DNA of 64,000 nt from JAJEAD01 sp965221555 (GTDB taxonomy: Bacteria > Pseudomonadota > Gammaproteobacteria > HK1), in the NCBI GenBank assembly GCA_965221555.1, contig OZ244895.1:1302001-1366000 (forward strand), in the 5' to 3' direction. The translations under genes were made by a program, and so were the position numbers. Positions 8,162 through 16,881 of the stretch are shown piece by piece; the first letter of the stretch is position 1, and each line of letters starts with the position of its first letter. Below the pieces are notes generated by a model that saw only the letters and a program-made list of their open reading frames with translations, ran no database searches and was not told the DNA's origin.

Positions 8162-10237
8162 TCAGTGGCCTTGCCGAATGAACAGGTTGCCGTGTGCGCC
8201 CACCTCGCATTGATAGCGCGGCGGCACGAGAATCGTGGAGTTGTGCTGGATGAGGAGCGCGGGCCCCGGCACCCGGTGGCCGGCCTTGAGCTTCAACCGG
8301 TCGTAGCGCGGGGTGGAAACGCTCTCGCCGTCGTCGAAGGTGGTCTCGCGCGAGTACAGGTACGCCTCCTCGATCCCGAGTCCGTTCGCCGTCGCGAGCC
8401 TGGCCACCTCGAGCGGGGTCACCTCCTCGGTGCCGATGACCCGGATCGTGATGAGCTCGACCTCGCCGTCGTCGAAGGCGTAACCGTAATCCAGGCGGTG
8501 CTGGGCGTGGAAGCTCGCGATGATCTCGCGCACCGCCGCCACCCCGACTTCGCCGGGCGGGATCTCCGCGCGCAGCTCGAAGCCCTGGCCGTGGTAGCGA
8601 CACTCCGCGATGCGCTGGTAGCGCTGGCGTTGCGGGGGTACGCCGTCGTTCTCGAGGTCGCGGCGGCACTCCGCGACCAGCTCCGCGCTCAGCGCGTCGA
8701 TGCGCCGTGCGCCGTCGGCGTCCGCGCGGGTGAGCGACATGATGAGGGAACGGGCGTGTTCGTACTGCATGTCGGTTTCGAGCAGGCCCATCGCCGCGGT
8801 GATTCCGGGCGCGACCGGAACTATGACTTCCCGGGCTGACACCGCTTCGGCGAGCGCCACCCCGTGCAGGGGGCCGGCGCCCCCGAAGGGCACGAGCGAG
8901 AACTCGCGGGGGTCGACGCCCCGGGCGACGGAGTTGGAGCGGATGGCAAGCGCCATGTTGGAGTTGATGACCCGGATGATTCCGAGCGCGGCTTCCCGTC
9001 GCGAAAGCCGGAGCGGCTTCGCGATCTTCTCCTCGATCGCACGTTCGGCGAGCGAGGGATCGATCGGCAGGTCACCGCCGAGCAGCTTGTCCGCATCGAG
9101 GCGCCCGAGCGCGACCTGGGCGTCGGTCACCGTCGGTTCCTCGCCGCCTCTGCCGTAGCAGGCGGGTCCGGGGTCGGCGCCGGCGGAGCGGGGGCCGACG
9201 TGGAATCCGCCCGCGGAGTCGATGTGGGCGATCGAGCCGCCGCCCGCGCCGATGGTGACCAGGTCGATCATCGGGACCAGGATCGGGTGGCCGCTCACGT
9301 AGGAGTCCCGCGGGTTCATGATCTTGATGCGCCCGTCGGGAATGGTGCTGATGTCGGCCGAGGTGCCGCCGATGTCGACGGTGATGAGGTTGTCGCTACC
9401 GCAGAGCAAGCCTTCGGAGCGGCCGCCGATGACCCCGCCCGCCGGACCCGACATCAGGATGCTCACCGCCCGCTTCGAGCAGGCCTCGATGGTGGAGATG
9501 CCTCCGTTCGACTGGATGAGGCGAAGCGCCGCGCCGAAGCCGTTGTCGGCAAGCTTCTTCTGCAGCCGGTGGAGGTACACGGTGGTCTTCGGGCCGATGA
9601 ACGCGTTCATCGCCGCGGTGGAGAAGCGTTCGAACTCCCGGATGACGTTGGCGACTTCGCTGGAGCAGCATACGTACACGCCGGGCATCTCCCGCTCGAC
9701 GATGGCCCGCGCCCGGCGCTCGTGGCTGTCGTTGATGAACGAGAAGAGGAAGCCGATTACCACCGACTCCACGCCGCGCCGCTTGAATACCTCGATGGCG
9801 TCGTGCACTTCGTCCTCGGCGAGCGCAGTCTCGATGCGCCCGTCCGGCGGGAGGATCCGCTCGGTGATCGGAATCCGGTTGCGGCGCTTGACCAGAGGTC
9901 GGTTCTGCCACGGCACTTCGAAGTGGAGCGAGAAGTTGTAGGGACGCTTGTGACGGCCGATGTGGAGGATGTCGCGAAAGTTCCGGGTGGTGAGCATGCC
10001 GACTTCGGCGCCGTTGTGCTCGATGGTGATGTTGGTGGCCACGGTGGTTCCGTGGACGATGAGGTCGATGTCGCGGGGCGCGATCCCCGCCGTGTCGCAG
10101 AGCTCGCGCAGCCCCTGGAGCACCCCTTCGGACTGGTCGTGCGGAGTGCTCGGCACCTTGTGAAAGTGCACTCCGCGCGCCGACTCCAGCACCAGGTCGG
10201 TGTTGGTGCCCCCGACATCGACGCCGACCCGGTTCAT
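8162..10237 (-). CDS. hyuA: hydantoinase/oxoprolinase subunit A (ATPase)
   Basis: A 691-residue HyuA subunit. The N-terminus carries the actin-like ATPase phosphate motif VGVDVGGTNTDLVLE and HGTTVATNI; further family motifs are MSGPAGGVIGG, TVDIGGTSADIS, GAGGGSIAHID, DPGPACYGRGG and FGGAGPLHG. I set the start at the ATG giving MNRVGVDVGG, because it overlaps the stop of the upstream cysteine hydrolase as ATGA; the longer open frame is arginine-rich and not conserved. ATGA overlap upstream and a 19-base gap to hyuB indicate translational coupling. Together with HyuB it should phosphorylate and hydrolyse a cyclic amide such as N-methylhydantoin, hydantoin or 5-oxoproline; the neighbouring hydrolase favours a hydantoin. 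Confidence 0.93.
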   Translation of the reverse strand: MNRVGVDVGGTNTDLVLESARGVHFHKVPSTPHDQSEGVLQGLRELCDTAGIAPRDIDLIVHGTTVATNITIEHNGAEVGMLTTRNFRDILHIGRHKRPYNFSLHFEVPWQNRPLVKRRNRIPITERILPPDGRIETALAEDEVHDAIEVFKRRGVESVVIGFLFSFINDSHERRARAIVEREMPGVYVCCSSEVANVIREFERFSTAAMNAFIGPKTTVYLHRLQKKLADNGFGAALRLIQSNGGISTIEACSKRAVSILMSGPAGGVIGGRSEGLLCGSDNLITVDIGGTSADISTIPDGRIKIMNPRDSYVSGHPILVPMIDLVTIGAGGGSIAHIDSAGGFHVGPRSAGADPGPACYGRGGEEPTVTDAQVALGRLDADKLLGGDLPIDPSLAERAIEEKIAKPLRLSRREAALGIIRVINSNMALAIRSNSVARGVDPREFSLVPFGGAGPLHGVALAEAVSAREVIVPVAPGITAAMGLLETDMQYEHARSLIMSLTRADADGARRIDALSAELVAECRRDLENDGVPPQRQRYQRIAECRYHGQGFELRAEIPPGEVGVAAVREIIASFHAQHRLDYGYAFDDGEVELITIRVIGTEEVTPLEVARLATANGLGIEEAYLYSRETTFDDGESVSTPRYDRLKLKAGHRVPGPALLIQHNSTILVPPRYQCEVGAHGNLFIRQGH

Positions 10238-10932
10238 GGATCGTTGGGACTCCGGTTCTCTAGAAGCAGATCGTCGAGGTAGGAAAGCACATTGGACAGC
10301 GGCTCGACGTCGCCGAATTTGGCGTCCATGTCGAAGAGATTCCATTCCACGAGGCCGGGTCCCCGATCGCCCACGCCCTCGCGCACCACGATCGGGCGGA
10401 AGCCCTCCGCGATCGCGTCCTCGCAGGTGTTGCGAACGCAGGCCGAGCAGGTCACCCCGGTCAGCAGCACGGTATCCACGTTGGCGGCGCGCAGGAAGCC
10501 CGCGAGCCAGGTTCCGTGAAAGGCGCTCGCGCGCTTCTTGACGATCACCTGCTCGTCGGCAAGCGGCGCCACCCGCTCGTCGATCGCGACCGCGTCACTG
10601 CCGGCCTGGAGCGCTTCGGCCGGGATCTTGAGGTGCCAGAGTCCCGCATCGGAGTTCGGTCCGGTCACGACGTTGTAGGCGGTGGTGGTGTACACGATGG
10701 GGATCCGCTTGGCGCGCGCCGCCTTCAGCAGCGCCTGCACCGCGGGAATGATGGTGTCCATGCCCTCGCAGGAGAAGGCATGACCGGGACGGGTCCAGGC
10801 GTTGGCGAGATCGATGTTGATGAGGGCGGGGCGGGCGCCGTAGCCGACCCGGCGTCTGAATCCCCGGCCCGCGTAGATGTCCGAATCCGCCGCAAAGAGC
10901 GTCTCGAGGGCGCTTTTCAGGTCTTCATTCAT
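10234..10932 (-). CDS. isochorismatase-fold cysteine hydrolase
   Basis: A 232-residue isochorismatase-like hydrolase. The expected catalytic triad is visible: Asp41 in LINIDLANAW, Lys132 in VIVKKRASAF and Cys165 in TGVTCSACVRNTC, with the conserved spacing of N-carbamoylsarcosine amidohydrolases. That group removes the carbamoyl nitrogen and carbon from N-carbamoyl amino acids as ammonia and CO2. Its position immediately upstream of hyuA, sharing an ATGA overlap, suggests it acts on the ring-opened product of HyuAB, as in creatinine degradation via N-methylhydantoin and N-carbamoylsarcosine. No creatinine deaminase is in view, so the true substrate could be another N-carbamoyl amino acid. Family call is firm; the substrate is inferred from context. 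Confidence 0.88.
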   Translation of the reverse strand: MNEDLKSALETLFAADSDIYAGRGFRRRVGYGARPALINIDLANAWTRPGHAFSCEGMDTIIPAVQALLKAARAKRIPIVYTTTAYNVVTGPNSDAGLWHLKIPAEALQAGSDAVAIDERVAPLADEQVIVKKRASAFHGTWLAGFLRAANVDTVLLTGVTCSACVRNTCEDAIAEGFRPIVVREGVGDRGPGLVEWNLFDMDAKFGDVEPLSNVLSYLDDLLLENRSPNDP

Positions 10933-11087
10933 GAAGGCCTCCCTGGCTCTGTGACCTCAAGAATCGATTGGTTGCGGCCCGGCAGGACATGGCGTCCTGC
11001 GTACTCCCGCGGATCATCCCGGGCTTCTCGCAGTCCGGCGTTTCGATCGGGGGCCATGCTGGACGACTCTCGGGGCGCGGGCCGCGC

Positions 11088-11597
11088 TCAGGCCCGTGTC
11101 TGGACGAGCCGGGCGCACACTGCGAGCGCGGAATCGACGGCACGGCGTTCGGCGTCACGTTCGGCCGCCACCGCCCCGCCGCCGACCCCCGGCGCGCGCT
11201 CGGCGCCGAGACTGAAGGCGGTACCCCCCGCGCTGCCGCTCACTCGGGGCCTGGACCCGGAAACGGGAGCGGAGCCATACACCGTGCGGGTGATGCCGCG
11301 TGCCGGTGCGTGAACCCGGCAGCGCACCGTCAACTCGCCGCCTTCCCGAATCCGTTCCACCACCTCGTACCGCCACCCGGGTCCGAGCCTCTCGTCCAGG
11401 GCGCGCTCCGCCGAAGTGCGGGAAGGAGCTGGCGCCGCGGCGCCCTCCGTGTGCGCCGCGCCACGGGACGGCGCTTCGCTCGAGCGCCGCGAAGGGTCGA
11501 CAAGGGCGCCGCCGGCGAGCGCTTCCAACTCGCGACGACCGTGCTCGAGCATGTCGTCGAACGTGGAAGCGAAGCCGCTGAGACGACTGGCGGCCAT
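11088..11597 (-). CDS. unknown 169-residue protein with HyuB-tail-like domain
   Basis: I do not recognise this protein. It has an N-terminal helical segment (residues 1-30), a Pro/Ala/Ser-rich stretch (35-62), and a C-terminal part beginning AERALDERLGPGWRYEVVERI and ending with an acidic-to-helical segment (ERDAERRAVDSALAVCARL). The latter parallels the last 79 residues of HyuB, which read LTERLGEGWSFDV and end ATDEAFRSCADAAL. A Gly/Ser/Pro-rich insert (about 110-140) interrupts it here. The pattern of a GW motif, beta strands and a final A...D/E..R.A helix recalls Rad52/dsRBD-like folds, but that is only a resemblance. The gene lies between the ABC permease and the cysteine hydrolase on the same strand, with about 70 and 155 base gaps. 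Its start codon sits at the edge of a short palindromic repeat. Confidence 0.6.
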   Translation of the reverse strand: MAASRLSGFASTFDDMLEHGRRELEALAGGALVDPSRRSSEAPSRGAAHTEGAAAPAPSRTSAERALDERLGPGWRYEVVERIREGGELTVRCRVHAPARGITRTVYGSAPVSGSRPRVSGSAGGTAFSLGAERAPGVGGGAVAAERDAERRAVDSALAVCARLVQTRA

Positions 11598-11668
11598 GCT
11601 TCACCGAGCCACGAAGTGAGGGTGCGCGCGCTCGCCCCGTGCGTGCCTGACCCGGTGCGGTTTACGCG

Positions 11669-12571
11669 TCATTGCGCGGCCTTGCCTCTGGCCTCCAGAC
11701 GCCGGAAGAACAGTGACAGACTGAAGCACAGGGTGAAGTAAAGCGCCGCCGTCGTGAGCCACGCTTCGAAGATCATCCCCGTGGAGTTGGCGAGGTCGAC
11801 GGTCTTCAGAGTGAGGTCCTGGACGGATATCAGGGAGATGATGGCGCTGTCCTTGATCAGCGATATGAACTGGTTGGCGAGCGGCGGCAGCACCTTGCGC
11901 AGCGCTTGGGGCATGATGATGAAACGGGTCTCGTCGAGCCAGCTCATTCCCAGCGAACGGGCCGCCTCGCGTTGTCCCCGGTTGATGGATTCGATTCCGG
12001 CGCGGACGATCTCGCCGACGAATGCGCTCTCGAAGAGCGCGAGGACGATCACGCCGGAGACAAGCGACGGGAAGCGGCGCATGTCGCCGAAGAAGAATTC
12101 CCAGACTTCGTTGTCCTCCCGCCGGGCGATCGCGTAGGCCCAGTCCTCGATGTTCAACGCCGTGATCAGTTGCTCGGACAGGAAGAAGAAGAAGATGAAG
12201 ATGACGACGAGAGGAGGAATGTTGCGCAGGAACTCCAGGTAGGTGCGGGCAAGCATCCGCACGGTGAGGTTCGTCACGGTCCGCGCGACTCCCAGGATGA
12301 TGCCCAGGATGAGCGCGAGAATGCTCGCGTAGATGCTGATCCGGATCGTTGTGATCAGGCCCTGAATGAGCACGTTCGCGGTCCACCGCCCCGTCTCCTC
12401 GTCATGGAAGAAGAGGTAGTTGGGGATCTGCTCCCAACGCCAGATGTAGTTGAGCTTGCCCTCGATCTGGAGCCACACGTAGGCGAAGAAGGCGACGAGG
12501 ATCGCGACAATCAGGAAGTCGACCCAATGGAGCCGCTTCCTGAGCACTCTGAACCTGAATGCGCCGGTCAC
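11669..12571 (-). CDS. polar amino-acid-type ABC permease (second)
   Basis: A 300-residue inner-membrane permease of the HisM/GlnP type. It has an N-terminal helix followed by an unusual periplasmic stretch (ADIRWRWEQIPNYLF-like), then about four to five helices. The EAA loop needed for contact with the ATPase is present in REAARSLGMSWLDETRFIIMPQALRKVLPP. It pairs with the other permease of the operon to form the transport channel. It is separated from the binding-protein gene by 66 bases containing a long perfect hairpin, a layout that often lowers expression of membrane subunits relative to the binding protein. Substrate is probably an amino acid or a ureide, given the hydantoinase genes downstream. 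Confidence 0.9.
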   Translation of the reverse strand: MTGAFRFRVLRKRLHWVDFLIVAILVAFFAYVWLQIEGKLNYIWRWEQIPNYLFFHDEETGRWTANVLIQGLITTIRISIYASILALILGIILGVARTVTNLTVRMLARTYLEFLRNIPPLVVIFIFFFFLSEQLITALNIEDWAYAIARREDNEVWEFFFGDMRRFPSLVSGVIVLALFESAFVGEIVRAGIESINRGQREAARSLGMSWLDETRFIIMPQALRKVLPPLANQFISLIKDSAIISLISVQDLTLKTVDLANSTGMIFEAWLTTAALYFTLCFSLSLFFRRLEARGKAAQ

Positions 12572-12591
12572 TTCCGTCGCCTCCCTCGGGT

Positions 12592-12623
12592 CCGCTCTGC
12601 CCGGGCAGTCCCGGGCAGAGCGG
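12592..12623 (-). promoter_or_regulatory. intercistronic hairpin between SBP and permease
   Basis: A perfect 14-base-pair inverted repeat (12592-12605 with 12610-12623) with a 4-base loop, lying between the binding-protein stop and the downstream permease start. It is GC-rich and has no U-run, so it is not an obvious rho-independent terminator. In ABC operons such hairpins typically protect the binding-protein message from 3' decay and reduce permease expression. The second ABC operon in the window has an equivalent structure. Confidence 0.75.
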
Positions 12624-12637
12624 CCACTCGCCGCTGC

Positions 12638-13471
12638 CTATTGCGTGACCTGGTCGGACCAGTCCAGGGTCTTGAACCAGTAGTCGTGGCGTTCCTGCAG
12701 CCAGCCCGTGCGCCAGGAATGCGCGATCCAGTTGTTGAAGTAGTTGAGCGCGTCGGGATCACCCTTGCGAAGCGCGAAAGCCTCGCCACGCGGGTCCCAC
12801 AGCTTTTCGAATGGAACGTACAGCGTGTCGGGATAGTTTGCCGCCTCGCGGTTCGGGGTGGGTTGCGCCGCCATCGTCGCATGGGCGTTGCCGTTCAACA
12901 CCTCCTGGGCCGCCGCTCTGTCCTCGTCGAACTGGAGCATCTGCGCCTTCGGGAACAGCTCCGGGATGAGCACCGCTGGCGTGGCGCCTCGGCGGGTCGC
13001 GAAGGTCACGTCCTCGCTGTTGAAGTCCTCCAGAGTGAACCCTTCCGTCATCTGCCGGTTGGCGAGTACGGTCAGGCCGGAGTAGGCGTAGGCATCGGTG
13101 AAGTTGATGGTGAGGTTGCGTTGCGCCGTGACCGACATGCCGGCGATGATGACGTCGAACTTTCCCGCGACCAGGGCGGGGATGATCCCGTCCCAGGACG
13201 TGACGAGAAACTCGGCCTCGACCCCCATGTCCTCGGCGAGCTTTCGGCCCACGTCGGGCTCGAAGCCGATGAGTTCGCCGGTCTTGTCGCGCATCGACCA
13301 CGGCACGAAGAGCGAGAGACCGATCTTGATCACCCCCCGCTTCTTGATGGTCTCGATGACGCTTTCCGATGACAGGGCCTGGCTGGCCTGTTGCGCCAGG
13401 GAAGGCGTCGCGCCCGCCAGAGCAATGACTCCGGCCAGGGTCATGCCCAGTGTTCTTCTCGATAGACTCAT
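12638..13471 (-). CDS. amino-acid-type ABC substrate-binding protein
   Basis: A 277-residue periplasmic binding protein of family 3 (SBP_bac_3). The N-terminus is a Sec signal peptide (Arg-Arg, a hydrophobic core, then a cut after PSLA). The mature part shows the family pattern: GVIKIGLSLFVPWSMRDKTGELIGFEPDVGRKLAEDMG and then FVTSWDGIIPALVAGKFDVIIAGMSVTAQR, typical of glutamine, glutamate or cationic amino acid binders. The Arg and Asp ligand positions for an alpha-amino group appear present. It is in an operon with two permeases and an ATPase upstream, and with hydantoin-degrading genes downstream. Substrate is likely an amino acid or an amino-acid-like ureide; I cannot say which. Confidence 0.92.
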   Translation of the reverse strand: MSLSRRTLGMTLAGVIALAGATPSLAQQASQALSSESVIETIKKRGVIKIGLSLFVPWSMRDKTGELIGFEPDVGRKLAEDMGVEAEFLVTSWDGIIPALVAGKFDVIIAGMSVTAQRNLTINFTDAYAYSGLTVLANRQMTEGFTLEDFNSEDVTFATRRGATPAVLIPELFPKAQMLQFDEDRAAAQEVLNGNAHATMAAQPTPNREAANYPDTLYVPFEKLWDPRGEAFALRKGDPDALNYFNNWIAHSWRTGWLQERHDYWFKTLDWSDQVTQ

Positions 13472-13507
13472 GGTCTTCCTCCCGTTTTTCGATGAGACCT
13501 TCGGTCT

Positions 13508-14374
13508 CTAGCTTCTGACCGCAAAGCGTTTCTCGAGTCCCGACACGAACGTCGACAGAATCAGGGTGACGGCAAGATAGACCGCCGCCACCGTGAACCA
13601 GATCTCGAAGCTCATGTAGGTGTCGGAAATGATGTTGCGGCCAATGGTGGTCAGCTCCGCGACCGCGATCACACTCACGATTGCGGAGCTCTTGATAAGC
13701 TGCACCGCTTCATTGGTAAGCGGGGGCAGCATGACTTTTACCGACTGCGGAAGAATGATGAAGCGGTAGCTCTGGGCGACCGACATGCCGATCGACTTGG
13801 CCGCTTCCCATTGTCCCCTCGGAACCGAATTGATTCCGGCCCGAAAGATCTCCGATATCGTCGCCGAGTGATAGACGGCGAGGCAGATGATCGCCGCGAT
13901 GTACCGATCGAATTTGAATATCGGCCCGATGACGTAGTAGATCAGGTACAGGAGGACCAGCAGCGGTATGTTCCGGACGAATTCGAGATAGACGAGGGCG
14001 ACTCCGGACCCTACGAGCAGGCCGGAGAGCCTGAGCAGGGCGATGAACAGGCCGACGATCGTCGCAAGGAGAAAGGCCTTCACCGACAGATCGATCGACT
14101 TCAGCAGTCCGAAGATGATCTCTCCCCACTGGAAGCCGTCCTCCGTGAGGTTGTAGAGGTAGTCCGGCACCCGGTACCACTGCCAGTTGTAGCCCATGGC
14201 TTCGGCGCCGGCGAGGGAAATCCTGGCGATCAGGTAGATAACGATCAGGTAGAGGAGGATGGAGAACGGCTTCGAACGGAACAGGCCCTGGAGCATGCGC
14301 GAGGCCTTCTGGATCGAAGTCTTGCGGGTTCGACCGATCCCGGATCCAGACGTGTTTTCCAAGACCCTTCCCAT
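13508..14374 (-). CDS. polar amino-acid-type ABC permease (first)
   Basis: A 288-residue inner-membrane permease of the HisM type. Hydrophobic helices start at about residue 35, and the cytoplasmic EAA loop reads GQWEAAKSIGMSVAQSYRFIILPQSVKVMLPP. Its extra segment YNWQWYRVPDYLYN is also found in related form in the partner permease, so both belong to a subtype with an additional N-terminal region. I placed the start at the ATG five bases after the ATPase stop, giving MGRVLENTSG; a start fourteen codons upstream would overlap the ATPase gene. It works with the second permease and the ATPase as an importer. Confidence 0.9.
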   Translation of the reverse strand: MGRVLENTSGSGIGRTRKTSIQKASRMLQGLFRSKPFSILLYLIVIYLIARISLAGAEAMGYNWQWYRVPDYLYNLTEDGFQWGEIIFGLLKSIDLSVKAFLLATIVGLFIALLRLSGLLVGSGVALVYLEFVRNIPLLVLLYLIYYVIGPIFKFDRYIAAIICLAVYHSATISEIFRAGINSVPRGQWEAAKSIGMSVAQSYRFIILPQSVKVMLPPLTNEAVQLIKSSAIVSVIAVAELTTIGRNIISDTYMSFEIWFTVAAVYLAVTLILSTFVSGLEKRFAVRS

Positions 14375-14379
14375 GTCGA

Positions 14380-15129
14380 TCAGTGTTCCAGAATCTGCTC
14401 GAGGAAGGCCCGGCACCTCTTGCTCGAAGGGTTCTCGAAGAAGCGCTCCGGTGGCGCCGTCTCCACGATCCGGCCGTCTTCCATGAATACCATCTGGTCG
14501 GCGACCTTTCGGGCAAAGCCCATCTCATGGGTAACGCAGACCATGGTCATGCCGGTTCCGGCCAGCTCCACCATGACGTCCAGCACCTCGTTGATCATCT
14601 CCGGGTCCAATGCCGAGGTGGGCTCGTCGAAGAGCATGATCCTCGGTTCCATGCACAGCGATCGGGCAATCGCGACCCGTTGCTGCTGTCCTCCCGAGAG
14701 CTGTGCCGGATACTTGTCCGCCTGTTCCGGAATATGGACCCGTTCGAGATAGGTCCTTGCCCGCTCCTCGGCGTCGGCTCGGGAGACCTTTCGCACCCGG
14801 ATCGGACCTACGGTGAGATTTTCCAGCACGGTCAGATGAGGAAAGAGATTGAACTGCTGGAATACCATCCCGACCTCCATCCGGATGGCGCGGATGTTCG
14901 GGGTCTCGTCGCTGAGCTCCGTTCCGTCGACGATCAACTGCCCACCCGAATGCTCCTCCAGGCGATTGATGCATCGTATCAGCGTGGACTTGCCGGAGCC
15001 GGATGGACCGCAGATGACGACCCGTTCGCCCGCGTTTACGGTGAGGCTCACATCGGCGAGCGCCTGAAATCCGCCAAAGAACTTGTCCAGGTTGCGGATT
15101 TCTATAATGGGTCTTGAATCGCTTGCCAC
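14380..15129 (-). CDS. polar amino-acid-type ABC ATPase (GlnQ-like)
   Basis: A 249-residue ATPase of the amino-acid ABC type. It has Walker A GPSGSGKST, Q-loop FQQFNLFPH, signature LSGGQQQR, Walker B IMLFDEPTSALD and the H-loop VTHEMGFA. The GTG start giving VASDSRPIIEIRNLDKFFGG matches the normal family N-terminus; the longer open frame is not conserved and has no clear ribosome site. It is the first gene of the minus-strand operon that continues through both permeases, the binding protein, the cysteine hydrolase and hyuAB. The 272 bases upstream separate it from a divergent deacetylase gene and should hold the operon promoter. Confidence 0.92.
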   Translation of the reverse strand: MASDSRPIIEIRNLDKFFGGFQALADVSLTVNAGERVVICGPSGSGKSTLIRCINRLEEHSGGQLIVDGTELSDETPNIRAIRMEVGMVFQQFNLFPHLTVLENLTVGPIRVRKVSRADAEERARTYLERVHIPEQADKYPAQLSGGQQQRVAIARSLCMEPRIMLFDEPTSALDPEMINEVLDVMVELAGTGMTMVCVTHEMGFARKVADQMVFMEDGRIVETAPPERFFENPSSKRCRAFLEQILEH

Positions 15130-15401
15130 CAGCCAGGCTCGGATTCCGCGAACGAGCGAAAAGAGAACCTGAACACGCCAGAACCCAGGTGTCAATGAGC
15201 GTCGAAAGGGCCGCACCGGCCGCGTGGATGGCGTGACGGATGGCGCCCGCGGACCGGACGCGAGCCGGCATTCTCTCCTCTCGCGTAGGGGGTGGGACCT
15301 GTCGCGGCCGGATTGAGGTGGCCCGGGATGCGCTGCCGGGTCCGATTCCCCCGTCTTCCCGAGGCACGTACACTTGTCGTTCAGTCTCGGGAGGACCCTG
15401 G

Positions 15402-16523
15402 ATGACCGACCACGTGAGGCCGGACGCTCCGAGCCGCATGCCGCCCATGGATCCGCGCTACCGCCGGATGGCCGAATGGCAGTGGCGCAGACAGATGATG
15501 CCGACACAGCGGGGCGCAGATCCCGAGCGCGCCGCGGGCGCCGCCGGTCCGGCCGGCGCCGCCCGCTATCGCCCGCGACCTCTCGTGCCTTCGCGGGCCT
15601 CGCCCGGCGCGGCCCGGGGGTCGTCCTCGGTGCGCCGGCACGCGGGCGGCAAGGAGATCTTCTGTGCCTTCGGGGTGGACGTGGATGCGGTGGCGGGCTG
15701 GCTCGGCTCCTACGGCGGGGAGGACTCGCCCTGCGACATCTCCCGGGGACTCTTCTCCGGCGAGGTGGGAGTACCCCGGCTGGTCGAGCTCTTCCGCCGC
15801 TTCGACATCCGCACCACCTGGTTCATTCCCGGACACTCCATAGAGACCTTTCCGGAGCAATGCCGCATGGTGGCCGATGCCGGACACGAGATCGGCATTC
15901 ATGGCTACTCCCACGAGAACCCGATCGCGATGACCCGCGAGCAGGAAACGGCGGTACTCGACAAGTGCATCGACCTCGTCGAGCGGCTCGCGGGGCGGCG
16001 GCCGACCGGCTACGTCGCCCCGTGGTGGGAGTTCAGCCCGGTCACCAACCAGTTGCTGCTGGAGCGCGGGATCAAGTACGACCACAGTCTGATGAACGAC
16101 GACTTCCATCCCTTCTACGTGCGGGTGGGAGACTCCTGGACGAAGATCGACTACTCCCGAAACGCCGACGAGTGGATGAAGCCGCTGGTGCGGGGCGAGG
16201 AGACCGATCTCATCGACATTCCGGGCAACTGGTATCTCGACGACCTGCCGCCGATGATGTTCATCAAGTCCGCTCCGAACAGCTTCGGCTTCATCAACCC
16301 GCGCGACATCGAGGAGCTGTGGCGTGACCAGTTCGACTGGGTATACCGCGAGTACGACTACGCGGTCTTCACGATGACCATCCACCCCGACGTGTCGGGC
16401 CGCCCTCAGGTTCTGCTCATGCTGGAGCGGATCCACGAGTATCTGAGCTCCCATCCCGGAGTGCGCTTCTGCACCTTCGACGACATCGCCGACGACTTCC
16501 GGCGGCGGTGCCCGCGCCAATGA
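15402..16523 (+). CDS. PgdA/PuuE-like polysaccharide deacetylase family protein
   Basis: A 373-residue NodB-homology protein. After a Pro/Ala/Arg-rich, poorly conserved N-terminus (about residues 35-80) comes the catalytic domain beginning IFCAFGVDVDAVAGWLGSYGG, with Asp93/Asp95, GHEIGIHGYSHENP (His167 and His171 as metal ligands) and the WWEFSP and TIHPD motifs. It resembles the Helicobacter HP0310 (PgdA) and PuuE group, whose members act on peptidoglycan or on ureides such as allantoin. A strong GGGAGG ribosome site lies 7-8 bases before the ATG. The next two genes, a CxxC protein and a CobW GTPase, follow with a 1-base gap and then an ATGA overlap, so the three form an operon. A ureide amidohydrolase role is favoured by context but unproven. 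Confidence 0.82.
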   Translation: MTDHVRPDAPSRMPPMDPRYRRMAEWQWRRQMMPTQRGADPERAAGAAGPAGAARYRPRPLVPSRASPGAARGSSSVRRHAGGKEIFCAFGVDVDAVAGWLGSYGGEDSPCDISRGLFSGEVGVPRLVELFRRFDIRTTWFIPGHSIETFPEQCRMVADAGHEIGIHGYSHENPIAMTREQETAVLDKCIDLVERLAGRRPTGYVAPWWEFSPVTNQLLLERGIKYDHSLMNDDFHPFYVRVGDSWTKIDYSRNADEWMKPLVRGEETDLIDIPGNWYLDDLPPMMFIKSAPNSFGFINPRDIEELWRDQFDWVYREYDYAVFTMTIHPDVSGRPQVLLMLERIHEYLSSHPGVRFCTFDDIADDFRRRCPRQ

Positions 16524-16524
16524 C

Positions 16525-16881
16525 ATGTGCAGCCTGTGCGGCATCCTCGCGGGCCGGAGGCACTGGACGGAGAGCTCCGCAAACCCCGAGGTGTTCGCGG
16601 GTAGGCGCCGGGCCCACACCGTGGGCCGCGAGCGCCAGCACCGTACCCGCGTCCTGAACGTCGTCCTCGCCCCCTACGGGCTCTCGGTCTCCGATTGGGC
16701 CGGGAGCCGCTACGTCCTGCGCAGCCGCACCGGTCGCAGTGCGCTCGTCGAGAATCTGAACGAGCTCTGGGCGGAGGCGGAGAAGATGCTCGGACGACCC
16801 TGCGACCCCCTCGACCCCTCGCTGATTTCCGCCTTGCCCCGCGCCCCGGATACGGGGCCGGCACTGCATGCGGGGCGATGA
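16525..16881 (+). CDS. small CxxC protein linked to CobW GTPase
   Basis: A 118-residue protein of unknown function. It starts MCSLCGIL, with a CxxC pair right at the N-terminus, and has a conserved LAPYGLSVSDWAGSRYVLRSRTG block and a helical end (LVENLNELWAEAEKMLGRPCDPLD). I recall similar small proteins encoded directly before COG0523 GTPases, but I do not know a function. The N-terminal cysteines could bind a metal delivered by the GTPase; that is inference. It starts one base after the deacetylase stop and its own stop overlaps the CobW start as ATGA, so translation is surely coupled. Confidence 0.7.
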   Translation: MCSLCGILAGRRHWTESSANPEVFAGRRRAHTVGRERQHRTRVLNVVLAPYGLSVSDWAGSRYVLRSRTGRSALVENLNELWAEAEKMLGRPCDPLDPSLISALPRAPDTGPALHAGR

